Shown piece after piece: positions 41,535 to 52,115 of a stretch of 64,000 nucleotides of DNA (positions within the stretch are counted from its first letter, which is position 1; each line of letters begins with the position of its first letter). Source of the DNA: Prorocentrum cordatum. Lineage: Eukaryota > Sar > Dinophyceae > Prorocentrales > Prorocentraceae. The stretch covers positions 537,593 through 601,592 of the forward strand of contig CAUYUJ010014771.1 in NCBI GenBank assembly GCA_963575745.1. Direction: 5' to 3'. A program made the position numbers and the translations under genes. Under the pieces are notes generated by a model that saw nothing but the letters and a program-made list of their open reading frames with translations, had not been told where the DNA came from and ran no database searches.

Positions 41535-42092
41535 GTGTCCGTGTATGTGTGTGTGTGTGTGTCCGTGTGTCCGTGTGTCCGTGTGTCCGTGTGTCCGTGT
41601 GTCCGTGTGTCCGTGTGTCCGTGTGCCCGTGTGCCCGTGTGTCCGTGCGTCCGTGTGTCCGTGTGTGTCCGTGTGTCCGTGTGTCCGTGTGTCCGTGTGT
41701 CCGTGTGTGTGTGTCCGTGTGTCGTGTGTGTCCGTGTGTGTGTCCGTGTGTCCCGTGTGTCCGTGTCCGTGTGTCCGTGTGTGTGTGCCCGTGTGTCCGG
41801 TGTCCGTGTCCGTGTGTCCGTGTGTCCGTGCGTCCGTGTGTCCGTGTGTGTCCGTGTGTCCGTGTGTCCGTGTGTCCGTGTGCCCGTGTGCCCGTGTGTC
41901 CGTGTGTCCGTGCGTCCGTGTGTCCGTGGGTCCGTGTGTCCGTGGGTCCGTGGGTCCGTGTGTCCGTGTGTCCGTGTGCCCGTGTGTCCGTGTGTCCGTG
42001 CGTCCGTGTGTCCGTGGGTCCGTGTGTCCGTGTGTCCGTGGGTCCGTGTGTCCGTGTGTCCGTGTGTCCGTGTGTCCGTGTGTCCGTGTGTA
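41535..42092. repeat. GTGTCCGT minisatellite (8-bp unit)
   Basis: About 555 bases of an 8-base unit 'gtgtccgt' with variants gtgcccgt, gtgcgtcc, gtgggtcc and occasional extra GT pairs. The long Cys-Val-Arg frames on plus and Thr-His-Gly frames on minus are repeat artefacts, not proteins. Confidence 0.95.
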
Positions 42093-42529
42093 CGAATGGA
42101 ACTTGCAAAAGAAGTGGGATGTGGAGGAGCAGGGGTGGAAGTTGGAGGAGGAACCGCGTTGCAGGAGGATGAGGCGCAGCCAGCACGCATATTTGCTTTA
42201 CCGGCGCGTCGATTCCGCCACGCCAGTTCCCTTCAGTTGCTTCCGAGAAGACGCGGGGGACGGAGGTCCGCGGGGTTCGGCGTCCGCGGCCTCCACCCTA
42301 CTTCGAAGCAGCGTGGGCCACCTCCCCGTCCCTCCTCCTCTCTTCCCTCCTCCTCCTCCTCCTCCTCCTCCTCCTCCTCCTCCTCCTCCTCCTCCTCCTC
42401 CTCCTCCCCCTCCTCCGCCTCCTGCATCTTTTGTCCTTCTGGACAACTCCCCCCTGTCGCACCCCCCGACGTGTTGTTAGGGCGGGCCGGGCTTTTCGCC
42501 TGAGACGTCCTCACCATCAGTGATTCTGA
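42093..42529. other. Intergenic with CCT microsatellite (42,345-42,412)
   Basis: Unique sequence surrounding a (CCT)n tract of nearly 70 bases; no gene. Confidence 0.6.
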
Positions 42530-43030
42530 AGCTTGAAATTTGCATCCGTTTCATTGATGGAGGGCGGGTCGTTTTGAAAATGTGCCTCTCGTTTTTGCGC
42601 CGCGCACATTCGCCATCAAAGGTTTGCGACAGCTTCAAGGGTGGAGGGCAAGTCGTTTTCACAATCTGTCTGTCGCCTTTGCGCCGCGCACGTTCGTTAT
42701 GGAAAATTGCAGCCGTGTTAAAGATATATGGCGGGGCGTTTTCAACATGTGGCTCTCGCCCCAATGCCTCGCACACTCGTCTTAAGAGTTTGTAGCCGTC
42801 TCAATAATAGGAGGGTCGTTTTCAACATGTGGCTCTCGACCTAGCGCCGCTTACATTCGTCTCAAAACTTTCCAGTCCTTTCAAGGACGAATGGCGGGTG
42901 GTTTTCAAATTGCCGCTCTCGCCTTAGCGCCGCGCGCATTCGTTGTAAAAACGCAATCGTGTCATTGATGGAGGGCGGGTCGTTTCCAACGTGTGTCTCT
43001 CGCCCAAGCGCCGCGTGCACCTGTATAGAA
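42530..43030. repeat. Tandem repeat of 80-84 bp, six units
   Basis: The phrase 'cgttttcaa.atgtg' recurs at about 42,570, 42,654, 42,737, 42,817, 42,901 and 42,981, each followed by 'ctctcgcc..agcgccgcgc.cattcgt'. The units are clearly diverged from one another. Confidence 0.85.
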
Positions 43031-43054
43031 AGCTAGCAGGAGTTTCGAGAATTC

Positions 43055-43235
43055 GTATGGTTGAAACTCCAGGAATGGTTTTCTGGGACGATTGGGATTG
43101 TCAGGGCGCAGCGATTACGTCACTTCGCTGTGTTGAAGTTCCAGGAATGGTGTTCTGGCACGGCTTATGATTGTCAGGGCACCACAGTCGCATTGTTATG
43201 CGGTCTTGATGTCCCAGGAATTGTGTATTGGCATG
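43055..43235. repeat. Tandem repeat of about 72 bp, three units
   Basis: 'ttgaa.tccaggaatggt.ttctgg' occurs at 43,061, 43,133 and 43,206, each with 'gattgtcagggc' further on (lost in the last unit). Confidence 0.8.
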
Positions 43236-43371
43236 ATGGAGGGTTCTCCGACGGTTATTTTCCAACGGGGCATTTCCAGCAATGATACGTAATGTATTCA
43301 TGTAATATATGAAGAAGGAAGTCTGAGAGAGGGTTTTTGCAGCATCGTTGGTGCGTCTTGGGTTTACACTG

Positions 43372-44190
43372 GCCCTCCTCCTCCTCCTCCTCCTCCGAAC
43401 CTCCTGCTCCTCGCCCTCCTCCTCTGCCTCTTTCCCCTCACCCCACTCCCTTTCCTTGTCCTGATCCTCCCTCCTGCTTCTCCTCCTCTGTGCCTCCTCA
43501 CCCCCCTCCTCCTCAACTTCCTTTTCCGTGCCTCCTCACCCCCCTCCTCCTCCTCCTCCTCCTCCTCCTCCCCTTTCTCCTCCTGCGGGGGCCTGGACGA
43601 CCTTCGCCCGACTTCCCAGTGCACCTGCATGCGCCTGTCTCTTTGGATGCTCCGACCCAGATGAGTTCCCCCACTACCTCGTGTGTCCTCGTCTTTTGCA
43701 CCTCCTCGCCCTCCCTCGCGGGTCTCTCCCCGTCTCGCCTCTCACTCGTCTGGGTCTCGGAGCTGAGCCCGATTCGGAGACAGAATATCCCCGTCAACGA
43801 TGCCACCAGATTGTAGTCCTCAGCTTTCGCATTTACCACACATTGAAAGCTGACCTTTCTCTACGCTGTCGGCCCCCCCGCCGCCATATCATTACGAAAT
43901 CCGAGCCGCCGCACTTGCTGCTATGCGCATCTAGTGCACAGGTCACCACGAACCGTCTCAGGTTACGTCCGCTCCCCTTTCTCCTCCTTCTCCTCCTCCT
44001 TCCCTTTCGGCCACGCTCCACCTCCTCCCCTCCTTCCCTCCTCAGCCCCCTCCTTTCACTCGTCCTGATCCTCCTGCTCATCTTCGCCACCCTTCTCCTC
44101 ATCCCTTCCTCCGTCCTCCTCCGCTCCCTTCCTCATTTCTCCGCCTCCCTCCCTCCCTCCCCTTTCCCCCCTACTCTCCTTCCCCGCTGC
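43372..44190. repeat. CCT-rich low-complexity region
   Basis: Two pyrimidine-rich parts (43,372-43,585 and 43,975-44,190) with CCT/CTC units enclose about 390 bases of mixed sequence without a recognised gene. Confidence 0.7.
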
Positions 44191-45180
44191 GGCAAACCAG
44201 CAGTGCCTCCCAGAGAGCCGAGATCGTGGCCAAGGTGAAGGCCGCCCAGGACCACGCATGGGCGGGATAACGACGACGCAGGGCGAACGACGACGGATTA
44301 TTTTGTTCCATCCCGTTGTGTTGTCTCAGTTTCGGCCTCCAGGGGCCGTTTTCGGGCCCAGGGCCATGAAGAATGGATCCGGATCGAAGGCGCTCCCTGT
44401 GTAAATGGTCGAGATCTTGGGCCCGCAGGCTGGCACAACAAATATGTCAGATGCCTTGGGGCCCAGGGGGGTGGGCCAGGGTGGACGGGAATAGGCAGGG
44501 GATGGAAGAAGATGGAGATAGGAGACGGAAGGTGGGAGATGGCAGGGGGTTGGCGTGTGCGGAGGAGACTGGACGGGAGGGGAGGGGAGCAAGCAAGGGG
44601 AGTGGACGGAAGGGGAAGGCGAACGGAGCCCGGGGATTGCAGGGATGCGATCCAGGAGTTGCCTTGCGAGCGGTTCGAGGTTGAGAAATGCAGACTTCAA
44701 CGCCGCCGTACCCCTTTCCGCTCGCACTTCTTTCGCTCCTAGTTATGTTCCTGTCCGCGACATGCAGCTCATCGAGATGAACCGGACTGTCGTTAGCGTG
44801 GGCACTGTAGCCATCATCTCGTCTTGGCTGATTGGTGGGACCTTGCACCACGTCTTGCACCGCGCGACGCTGATGAGGGCCATGTGGACGTTTCTGGTGC
44901 AGTCTGCGGCTTATTTGGTGCTCGTTTGGGCTTGACTGGTTGCCGCTGGTATGACTTGGCTGGCTACGGCGTTGTCGACTCTGGCGACTCTGACTCCGCC
45001 TGTGCGAGCAACTGGTACCAGCGCCCCGCGCCAGCATTTCGCGCAATGTTCCAATGTGTTTTATTCCCACGCATCCTGTGGTGCTCGCTTCCGGTTTTGA
45101 CGATGCAGCGCCCCGCGATCCTCACTCCTTCCATCCTCCTCCTGCTCCTCCTTCCATCCCTTGCCTCTGCCCTCCGCATG
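44191..45180. other. Intergenic, nothing recognised
   Basis: Purine-rich around 44,500-44,640. A short hydrophobic plus-strand frame near 44,760-44,935 ('VGTVAIISSWLIGG') has no supporting context. Confidence 0.4.
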
Positions 45181-45189
45181 TCTCTGTTT

Positions 45190-45310
45190 CGGCACACCCC
45201 TCATGCGTTCCGGGGCCCCATAGGGAGCTCCCCCGAAGGCCCCAGTGGCGGTGTCCATATGCGGCCGCCCCCCGATTTCGGCACACCCCTCACGCGCTCC
45301 GTTCGATTTG
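45190..45310 (+). repeat. Isolated units of the 77-bp-related family
   Basis: 'cggcacacccctca.gcg.tcc' and 'gggagctcccccgaaggccc' followed by 'cagtggcggtgtccatatgcg' mark one full and one partial unit. Confidence 0.7.
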
Positions 45311-46145
45311 ATTTCCGGGAGGGGTCGGGGCCGGGAGGTGGAGGAGCCGCCGTTGCCGGGGCGTGGAGGAGGCCACGGGGGCTCGCCAGGGTCCGTCGTT
45401 GCGCTCGCAAGGCAGCTCGGGCAACGAGCTGGTGCCGCATTGGATGTCCAGTAAGAGCATCACACACGAGGGCTCGAAGGGGTCGCTTGCCCACCTCGAC
45501 GGAGGGCGGGGGGGGGTAGCAGAGGCAAGCGAAAGCAGAGCCAACCGAATCACATTTCAGTCCGTCCAGAGAGTTTCTCCAGCAAGCGGAGAATGGCGAT
45601 TCCGTGCGGGACTGTCTCGCCACCCTGTTTTCCCGCTCCATCTCCAGCCGCCAGAGAATTTCAGTTTCGCTTGAGACTTCCTCGGAACCTTGTTTCTGGA
45701 CGCCGTCCATGCCGCAAGAAAGTTGCGCTTTGGGCGGGCGGGGGGACACTGTGATGACGACGGCGTCGCGAGGCGCCCGCGGTGCGCCCGTGGGCGCGGG
45801 CGGGGTGCAACCCCATCATGCCCACTCAGGGCCCAGCGGCCCTCGTACAATCTTAATTAGAGGGACCCCCCCCGGGGGGGGCGTGGATGGGCCGTGGCCC
45901 CTTTTTTGATTTGCATTATCGGGTCCGACGTGAAACGGAGACCCCCCCCTACCGGGAAATCGATTTCGGTTTCGGGTTCGTGTCGTGCGTGCCATGCGTG
46001 CGTGCGGGCGAGGCGAAGCTGCGTGGGCGTGCGAGAGGAACTCCTCCTGTGGCTGGGCCGCGGCCAGACCAAATGTTTCTCCTCTGGCGGCCGGTGGCCC
46101 GCGGTGTCCCGCCGGTGTCCCGTGGTGTCTTGTGGTGGCCCGTGG
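45311..46145. other. Intergenic, nothing recognised
   Basis: GC-rich mixed sequence with several G- and C-runs; no motif. Confidence 0.4.
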
Positions 46146-46330
46146 TGTCCCGTTGAATGAGATCGATTATTAGATCGATTGTGAGATCGATACTGAGATC
46201 GATTTGGTGCCCTGAGGTGTCCCGTGATGTCCCGTTGAGTGAGATCGATAGTGAAATCGATAATTAGTGAGATCGACAGGTGTCCCGTGGTGTCCCGTTG
46301 AGTGAGTTCGATAGAGAGATCGATTGAGTC
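46146..46330. repeat. GATCGAT-rich cluster
   Basis: Words such as 'gagatcgat', 'gtgagatcgata' and 'tgtcccgttgagtgag' alternate; about a dozen ATCGA or GATCGAT sites lie in 185 bases. Confidence 0.75.
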
Positions 46331-46469
46331 AGATGTTGGTTCCCCCCCTCTCCCCCCCACCCCAAACCTCCTTATCACCCGAAGGGTGGTCGTATAGGTA
46401 CCAGGAGGAGGGCCGGCGAGTCCGCGGTGCGCGATCCCTGTCGTGTTGTAGGGCCTCGCGCCACTTTGC

Positions 46470-46795
46470 GGTGGATCCGGCTTGGATCCGCGATGGATCC
46501 GACATTTCAAATTTTGCGAAATCGTTTGTTTTCAAATGGATCTTGCTTGGATCCACGATGGTTCCGAACTTGCACATTCCACGAAACCATATGTTTCCAT
46601 AGGGATCCTACCTGGAAACACTATGGATCCACGATGGTGTCCATGCTGGGATCTGGGCAAAACAATTTGTTTTCATAGGGATCCTGCTTGTATCCAGGAT
46701 AGATCCGACGTTGCGGATTTCGCGAATCCATACGTTTTCATAGGGATCCTGCTTAGATCCACGATGGTCCCGAACTTGCACTTCAGTTGGGCTGT
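46470..46795. repeat. GGATCC-rich tandem repeat of about 62-75 bp, five units
   Basis: Each unit holds 'ggatcc.gcttggatccacgatgg' (varied), '.ccgaacttgc' and 'cgaa.cat.tgttttcatagg'. Unit starts are near 46,496, 46,559, 46,634, 46,703 and 46,765. Confidence 0.8.
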
Positions 46796-46849
46796 CTAGA
46801 ACGGAAACCACAATCGAACCTAATTTTCGCAAATGTCTGATACGGAGTT

Positions 46850-47700
46850 CCTCCGAAGTCCGCAGTGGCGGTGTCCAACATCGGCAGCCCCACCAATTTC
46901 GGCAAACCCTTCACACGTTATGTGGCCCCACAGGGAGCTCCATCGAAGGCCCCAGCGGCGGTGTCCACATGCGGCCGCCCAACCGATCTCGGCACACCCC
47001 TCACACTTTCTGTGGCCCCACAGGTAGCTCCACATAATGCTCCATTCACGGTGCCCACCCGCGGCTGCTCCACCCATTTGGGCACACCCTTCACACGTTT
47101 TGTGGTCCCAGGAGAGCTCCATCGAAGGCCTCAGTAGCGGTGTTTACATGCGGCCGCTCCACCCATGTGGGCACACCCCTCACACGTTCTGCGGCCCCAT
47201 AGGAAGACCCCAGAGGCGGTGTCCACACGCGGCCGCTAACTACTTCGGCACACCCGTTCACACGTTCTATAGCCCCAGAGGGAGCTCCAGCGAAGGCCCC
47301 AGTGGCGGTGTCCACAAGCGGCCGCCCCCCAAACGTTGGCACACCCCTCACACGTTCTGTGGCCCCAGAGGACGCTCCACCGAAGGCCCCAGCGGCGGTG
47401 TCCACACGCGGGCCGCCCAACCGATCTCGACACCCCTCACGCGCTTCGTGGCCCCATAGGCCCCAGTGTCAGGGCTCGCATGCCACGCTTCGTGGCCCCA
47501 AAGGGAGCTCCATCCAGGGCCCAGGGGACAGCGCCCGCATGGCCGCCCCGCCCCACTTCTGCACACCTCTTACACGCTTCGTGGCCGCATGGGGTTTCTG
47601 TCTAAAGCCTCAGTCGCAGCGCCCGGATGGCCGCCACGCCCCATTTTGGCACACCCTTCGCACGCTTCGTGGCCCAATAAGGAGATCCACGGAAGGCGAT
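46850..47700 (-). repeat. Array of 77-bp-related repeats, reverse orientation
   Basis: About ten units with 'cacacccctcacacgttctg', 'tggccccacagggagctcc' and 'gcggtgtccacatgcggccg'. Spacing is about 75-100. The array ends at 47,690-47,740 with 'catgtggtcgggttcttcgc', the same boundary box as at 10,495. Confidence 0.85.
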
Positions 47701-47740
47701 ACTCGCATTTGCATGTGGTCGGGTTCTTCGCCAGGATTGT

Positions 47741-48184
47741 GTGCTTTACATCGCTGTTCCTGGTTTATTCAAGTGGCCCACGCCATTCCGCCGATCCCGA
47801 GCGGAGTAGAGACGTCAAGAGCGTTCGGTATCTTGTGTTGGAGCTGGAGTGGCTGCTTGTTTTGTTCACGTCCGCGAGGGCGGAGGAGAAGGAGAGGGAG
47901 GAGAAGGAGGAGAAGAAGGAGAAGGAGGAACGGAGTTGGGAAGGAGGAGGGCGGAGGGAGGCGGATCCCTCGTCGTCCTCTGCCCCCCCGGCTTCTCCTC
48001 TGGCCCCGCCGCGTTCAGCCATGCTGCCCTGGTGTTCGTCGGGCACTCGCCTCGCTGCGTTGGCCCTGACCGGATCTCCCCTGAGATCCGACGACGCGAC
48101 AAAAATTGAAACATCGTGAAAAATACGGACCGCAGCTCTAGACCCTAGACCCCATGTTTCTGCACCAGCTCTCGAGCCGGAACG
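47741..48184. other. Intergenic, with GGA/GAA tract near 47,880-47,965
   Basis: Short purine tract 'gagaaggaggagaagaagga'; no gene recognised. Confidence 0.4.
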
Positions 48185-48600
48185 ATCTGTGAGGGTCTCT
48201 GGGCCCGAAATCATCCGAACATGTCCAGTTCGAAAAAAATGGCGATGCCGGGATCTCAGGGTCGTGCTTGCGCGCTCTTGGCTGCGCGTGGCCGCGCCGA
48301 GGTGAAAGCCCGCGCGGTTAGCGCGCCCCGCGGCGTTTCGTCCAAGCCGAAGGGCCCGCTGTGGGCCATGGGAGAGCCGAGCAGTGCTACGCTGGAGTCG
48401 GCACGCTGGAGCATCGCCACGGTCTGGCCTGGGTGTTATGCGTTGCCAGAAGTGCCCCTAGGATTGCCAGGGAGGGCTCCACGGTCTCCCCAGACCCCCT
48501 CGAGTCATGAAAGAACCTAACAGAGGGTGCTTCGCTGTTTTCGGCCTCTCGGGGCCCTCACTGGGCCTCGGAACTGTCAACAAAAAATATCCCAGTGCGA
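48185..48600 (+). repeat. Dispersed repeat, copy B
   Basis: Counterpart of 1,355-1,935: 'tgtgagggtctctgggcccg', 'ccgggatctcagggtcg' and 'cagaccccctcgagtcatga' in the same order and orientation. Confidence 0.6.
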
Positions 48601-48647
48601 CCCTACCTAGGAGTTGGAGCCCCTAGGAAAGCAGCATTAGTAGTAAC

Positions 48648-48950
48648 AGTAAAGCCAAGCTAAAGCTAAGCTAAAGCTAAGCTAAAGCTAAGCTAGAGCT
48701 ACGCTACAGCTAAGCTAAAGCTAAGCTAAAGCTAAGCTAAGCTAAATATAAGCTAAATCTAAGCTAAAGCTAAGCTAAAGCTAAGCTAAAGCTAAGCTAA
48801 GTCTAAGGTAAAGCTAAGCTAAAGCTAAGCTAAAGCTAAGCTAAAGCTAAGCTAAAGGTAAACTAAAGTTAAGCTAAAACTAAGCTAAAGCTAAGCTAAA
48901 GCTAAGCTAAATCTAAGCTAAATCTAAACTAAAGCTAAGCTTAGCTTAGC
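48648..48950. repeat. AAGCTA tandem array (6/12-bp unit)
   Basis: About 300 bases of 'gctaagctaaa' units, mostly alternating AAGCTA and AGCTAA steps, with occasional single-base variants. The 3' end turns into the complementary 'gcttagcttagc', a small inverted end. Confidence 0.95.
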
Positions 48951-49084
48951 TAAGCTGGGTGAACCCAGGGGGCGCAACTGGGGGAACCGCGGGGCGGGGA
49001 CTGGGGGAACCGCCCGGGGCGAGTTCCACTGCCCGGCCCCTTTAAGAAAGAGAGTAAGAAACCTCTAGGCAGAGCCTGGGTAGG
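48951..49084. other. Short unique spacer
   Basis: Contains 'gggggaaccgc' twice; nothing else. Confidence 0.4.
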
Positions 49085-50200
49085 GAATTAGCTTGGCGAA
49101 GGACCCAACCATATTCATTCATGAATGCCGCAGTTGTAGGTATCGTCTTCGTTGGAGCCCCCTTGTAGGGCCACGAAACGCTGTACTAGGTGGGGGACAC
49201 GCGTGCGGACTGCGCCACTGGAGCCACCGGTGGAGCTCCGTATGGGGCCACGAAGCGCTGTACTGAGTGTGGCGGACGCATGCAGGCTGCGCCACTGGGA
49301 CCTTCGGTGGAGCTCCCTATGGGGCCACGAAGCGTTGCAGCCGGTGGGGTGGGAAAGCATGCGGGTTGCACAATTGAGACCTTCGGTGGATCTTCCTATG
49401 GGGCCGCGAGACGTTGTACTGGGGTGGGGAGACGCATGCGGGCTTCGTCACTAGGGCCTTCGGTGGATCTCCCTATGGGGCCACGAAGCGCTCGCTGTAC
49501 TGGGTGTGGCGGACGCATGCGGGCACCCCAGCTGGGGCCTTCGGTGGAGCTCCCTATGGGGCCACGAAACGCTGTAATGGGTGTGGCGGACGCATGCGGG
49601 CACCCACACTGGGGCCTTCGGTGGAGCTCCCTATGGGGCCACGAAACGCTGTACTGGGTGTGGCGGACGCATGCGGGCACCCCCACTGGGGCTTTCGGTG
49701 GAGCTCCCTATGGGGCCACGAAACAATGTACTGCGTGTGGCGGACGCATGCGGGCACCCCCACTGGGGCCTTCGGTGGATCTCCCTATGGGGCCACGAAA
49801 CACTGTACTGCGTGTGGCGGACGCATGCGGGCACCCTCACTGGGGCCTTTGGTGGATCTCCCTTTGGGGCCACGAAGCGCTGTACTGGGTGTGGCGGACG
49901 CATGCGGGCACCCCCACTGGGGCCGTCGGTGGAGCTAGCTCCCTATGGGGCCACGGAGCGCTGTACTGGGTGTGGCGGACGCATGCGGGCACCCCTACTG
50001 GGGCCTTCGGTGAATCTTCCTATGGGGCCGCGAGACGTTGTACTGGGGTGGGGAACCGCGTGCGGGCACCCCCACTGGGGCCTTTGTTGGAGCTCCCTGT
50101 GGGGCCACGAAGCGCTGTACTGAGTTTGGCGGACGCATGCGGGCCCCCCCCCTGGGGCCTTCGGTGGAGCTCCCTATGGGGCCACGAAGCGTGTGAGGGG
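49085..50200 (+). repeat. 77-bp tandem array, forward orientation
   Basis: Starts with the boundary box 'ttggcgaaggacccaaccat', then about 14 units with 'tggggccacgaa.cgctgtac', 'tgtggcggacgcatgcggg' and 'ggggccttcggtggagctcc'. Units between 49,500 and 50,000 are nearly identical. The array yields a stop-free frame of more than 300 codons that changes phase of the unit at each step. Confidence 0.95.
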
Positions 50201-50382
50201 TGTGCTGAAAAGGGTGATGCTGATGATGATGATGATGCTGCTGATGATGATGATGGTGATGCTGATGATACTGATGTTGATGCTGATGCTGATGCTGATG
50301 CTGCTGATGATGGTGATGCTGATGATGCTTATGATGATGCTGATGCTGATGATGCTGATGATGGGGATGAGGATGAGGATTG

Positions 50383-50426
<44 letters not shown>

Positions 50427-50614
50427 CTAGTGGTCATGATGGTGGCGATGATGAGAATGACGATGCTTCTAATGGTGATGATGCTGATGATGGTGACGGT
50501 GATGCTGCTAATGATGATGATATTAATAATGATGCAGATGATGGTGATGATGATGCTGACGATGGTGATGATGTTGATGATGGTCATGATGTTGTTGATG
50601 ATGCTGGTGCTGGT

Positions 50615-50645
<31 letters not shown>

Positions 50646-50659
50646 ATGCTGATGCTGCT

Positions 50660-50715
<56 letters not shown>
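50201..50715. repeat. GAT/GCT microsatellite
   Basis: About 510 bases of GAT triplets interspersed with GCT, GGT and GAC. It gives poly-Asp/Ala, poly-Met/Leu and poly-Ile/Ser frames on the two strands. Confidence 0.95.
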
Positions 50716-51185
50716 GATGGGGGAGGAGGGAGGGGGCAGCGGGAGGAGGAGGAGCAGGAGTGAACGCGGGGACCTTCTCCTCAAAACGATGACCCAACAC
50801 AACAGGATGGTTGGACACGATTCGATTAGAAAAGTCGGTCCCGGGGAATGGGTCGAGACCTCTGGGGGTCGACGTTCAAGCAAATTATCTTGGCGAGGGA
50901 CCCAACCATATGCAGTTGTGAATGTCTTCTTCGGTGGGGCTCCCTATGGGGCCACGAAGCGGGTGGCTGGGTGGGGGGTACGCATGCGGGCGATAGCACT
51001 GGGGCCGTCGGTGGAGCTCTGCATGGGGCCACGAAGAGCTGTACTGGGTGGGGGGGACGCATGCGGCCATCCCCACTGGGGCCTTCGGTGGAGCTCCCTA
51101 TGGGGCCACGGAGCGCTGTACTGGGTGGGGGGGACTCCTGCGGGCGGTAGCTCTGGGACCTTCAGTGGAGCCCCCGATGAGGGAA
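50716..51185 (+). repeat. Composite-repeat flank and three 77-bp units
   Basis: A GGA tract is followed by 'gaacgcggggaccttctcct' and 'caaaacgatgacccaac', then about 80 unique bases, the second boundary box 'cttggcgagggacccaacca' (about 50,889) and three 77-bp units up to 51,185. This is the complete cycle box-array-microsatellite-box. Confidence 0.8.
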
Positions 51186-51838
51186 ACGAAACCTGATAAA
51201 CAATACAGTTTTCGAATACCACCCTTGCTTGGGCGGGGCTTCCCTGGAGGAGTGTGAGGGGCACGAAACCTGATACATACGATTGTGTTCGAATGCCCTC
51301 CTCGCTTGGGCGGGGCCTCCCTGGAGGAGTGGGAGGGGCACGAAACTTGATAAACAGCATGGTTTCCGAATACCCTCCTCGCTCAGGCGGTGCCTCGTTG
51401 GAGGAGTCGGAGGGCAACGAAACGTGATACATAACATTGTTTTCGAAAACCCTCCTCGCTCAGGCGGGGCCTCCCTGGAGAGGTGGGAGGGACACGAATT
51501 CGGATAAAACAACACGGTTTTCGAGTACCCTTCTCGTTCGCGCTCAGGCGGTGCCTCCCTGGAGGAGTGGGAGGGGCACGAAACCTGATACATAAAATTG
51601 TTTTCGAATACCCTCCTCGCTCTGGCGGGGCCCCCCTGGAGGAGTGGGAGGGGCACAGAACCTCTCAGGCGGGGCCTCCCTGGAGGAGTGGGAGGGGCAC
51701 GAAACTCGATACATACGATTGTTTTCGAATGCCCTCCTCGCTCTGGCGGGGCCTTCCTGGAGGGGTTGGAGGGGCACGAAACCTTGTAAATAGTATGGTA
51801 TCCCGATGCTGTCCTCGCTCTGGCGTGGCCTCCCTAGA
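51186..51838. repeat. Second 77-bp tandem array, different sequence
   Basis: 'acgaaac.tgata.ata' recurs near 51,186, 51,262, 51,340 and 51,417 (76-78 apart), with 'ccctcctcgct..ggcgggg' and 'ctccctggaggagtgggagg' in each unit. It abuts the previous array and has the same period but a largely different sequence. Confidence 0.85.
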
Positions 51839-52115
51839 GTGGTAGGTATGGTATGGTAGCTTTGGTATGGTATGGTAGGTATGGTATGGTTTGGTAGGTA
51901 TAGTGTGATAGGTATGGTATAGTGTGGCATGATATGGTAAGTATGGTATGGTATGGTATGGTATGGTATGGTATGGTATGGTCGGTTTGGTATGGTAGGC
52001 ATGTTAGGTATGGTAGGGCACTGTAGGTATCGTATGGTAGCTGTGGTATGGTATGGTATGGTATGGTATGGTATGGTATGGTATTGGTATGGCATGTATT
52101 GGTATGGTATAGTAG
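51839..52115. repeat. TATGG pentanucleotide repeat
   Basis: Runs of TATGG with TAGG, GTATTGG and other variants; purest at about 51,945-51,980 and 52,045-52,085. Confidence 0.95.

Noticed and set aside
40536-42503. 655-codon plus-strand frame and long minus-strand frame
   Set aside because: Most of the translation is the 8-bp GTGTCCGT repeat and a CCT tract; both strands are open for the same reason.
49190-51196. 668-codon protein
   Set aside because: Consists of 77-bp units in rotating phase plus the GAT tract; no protein family, no SL.
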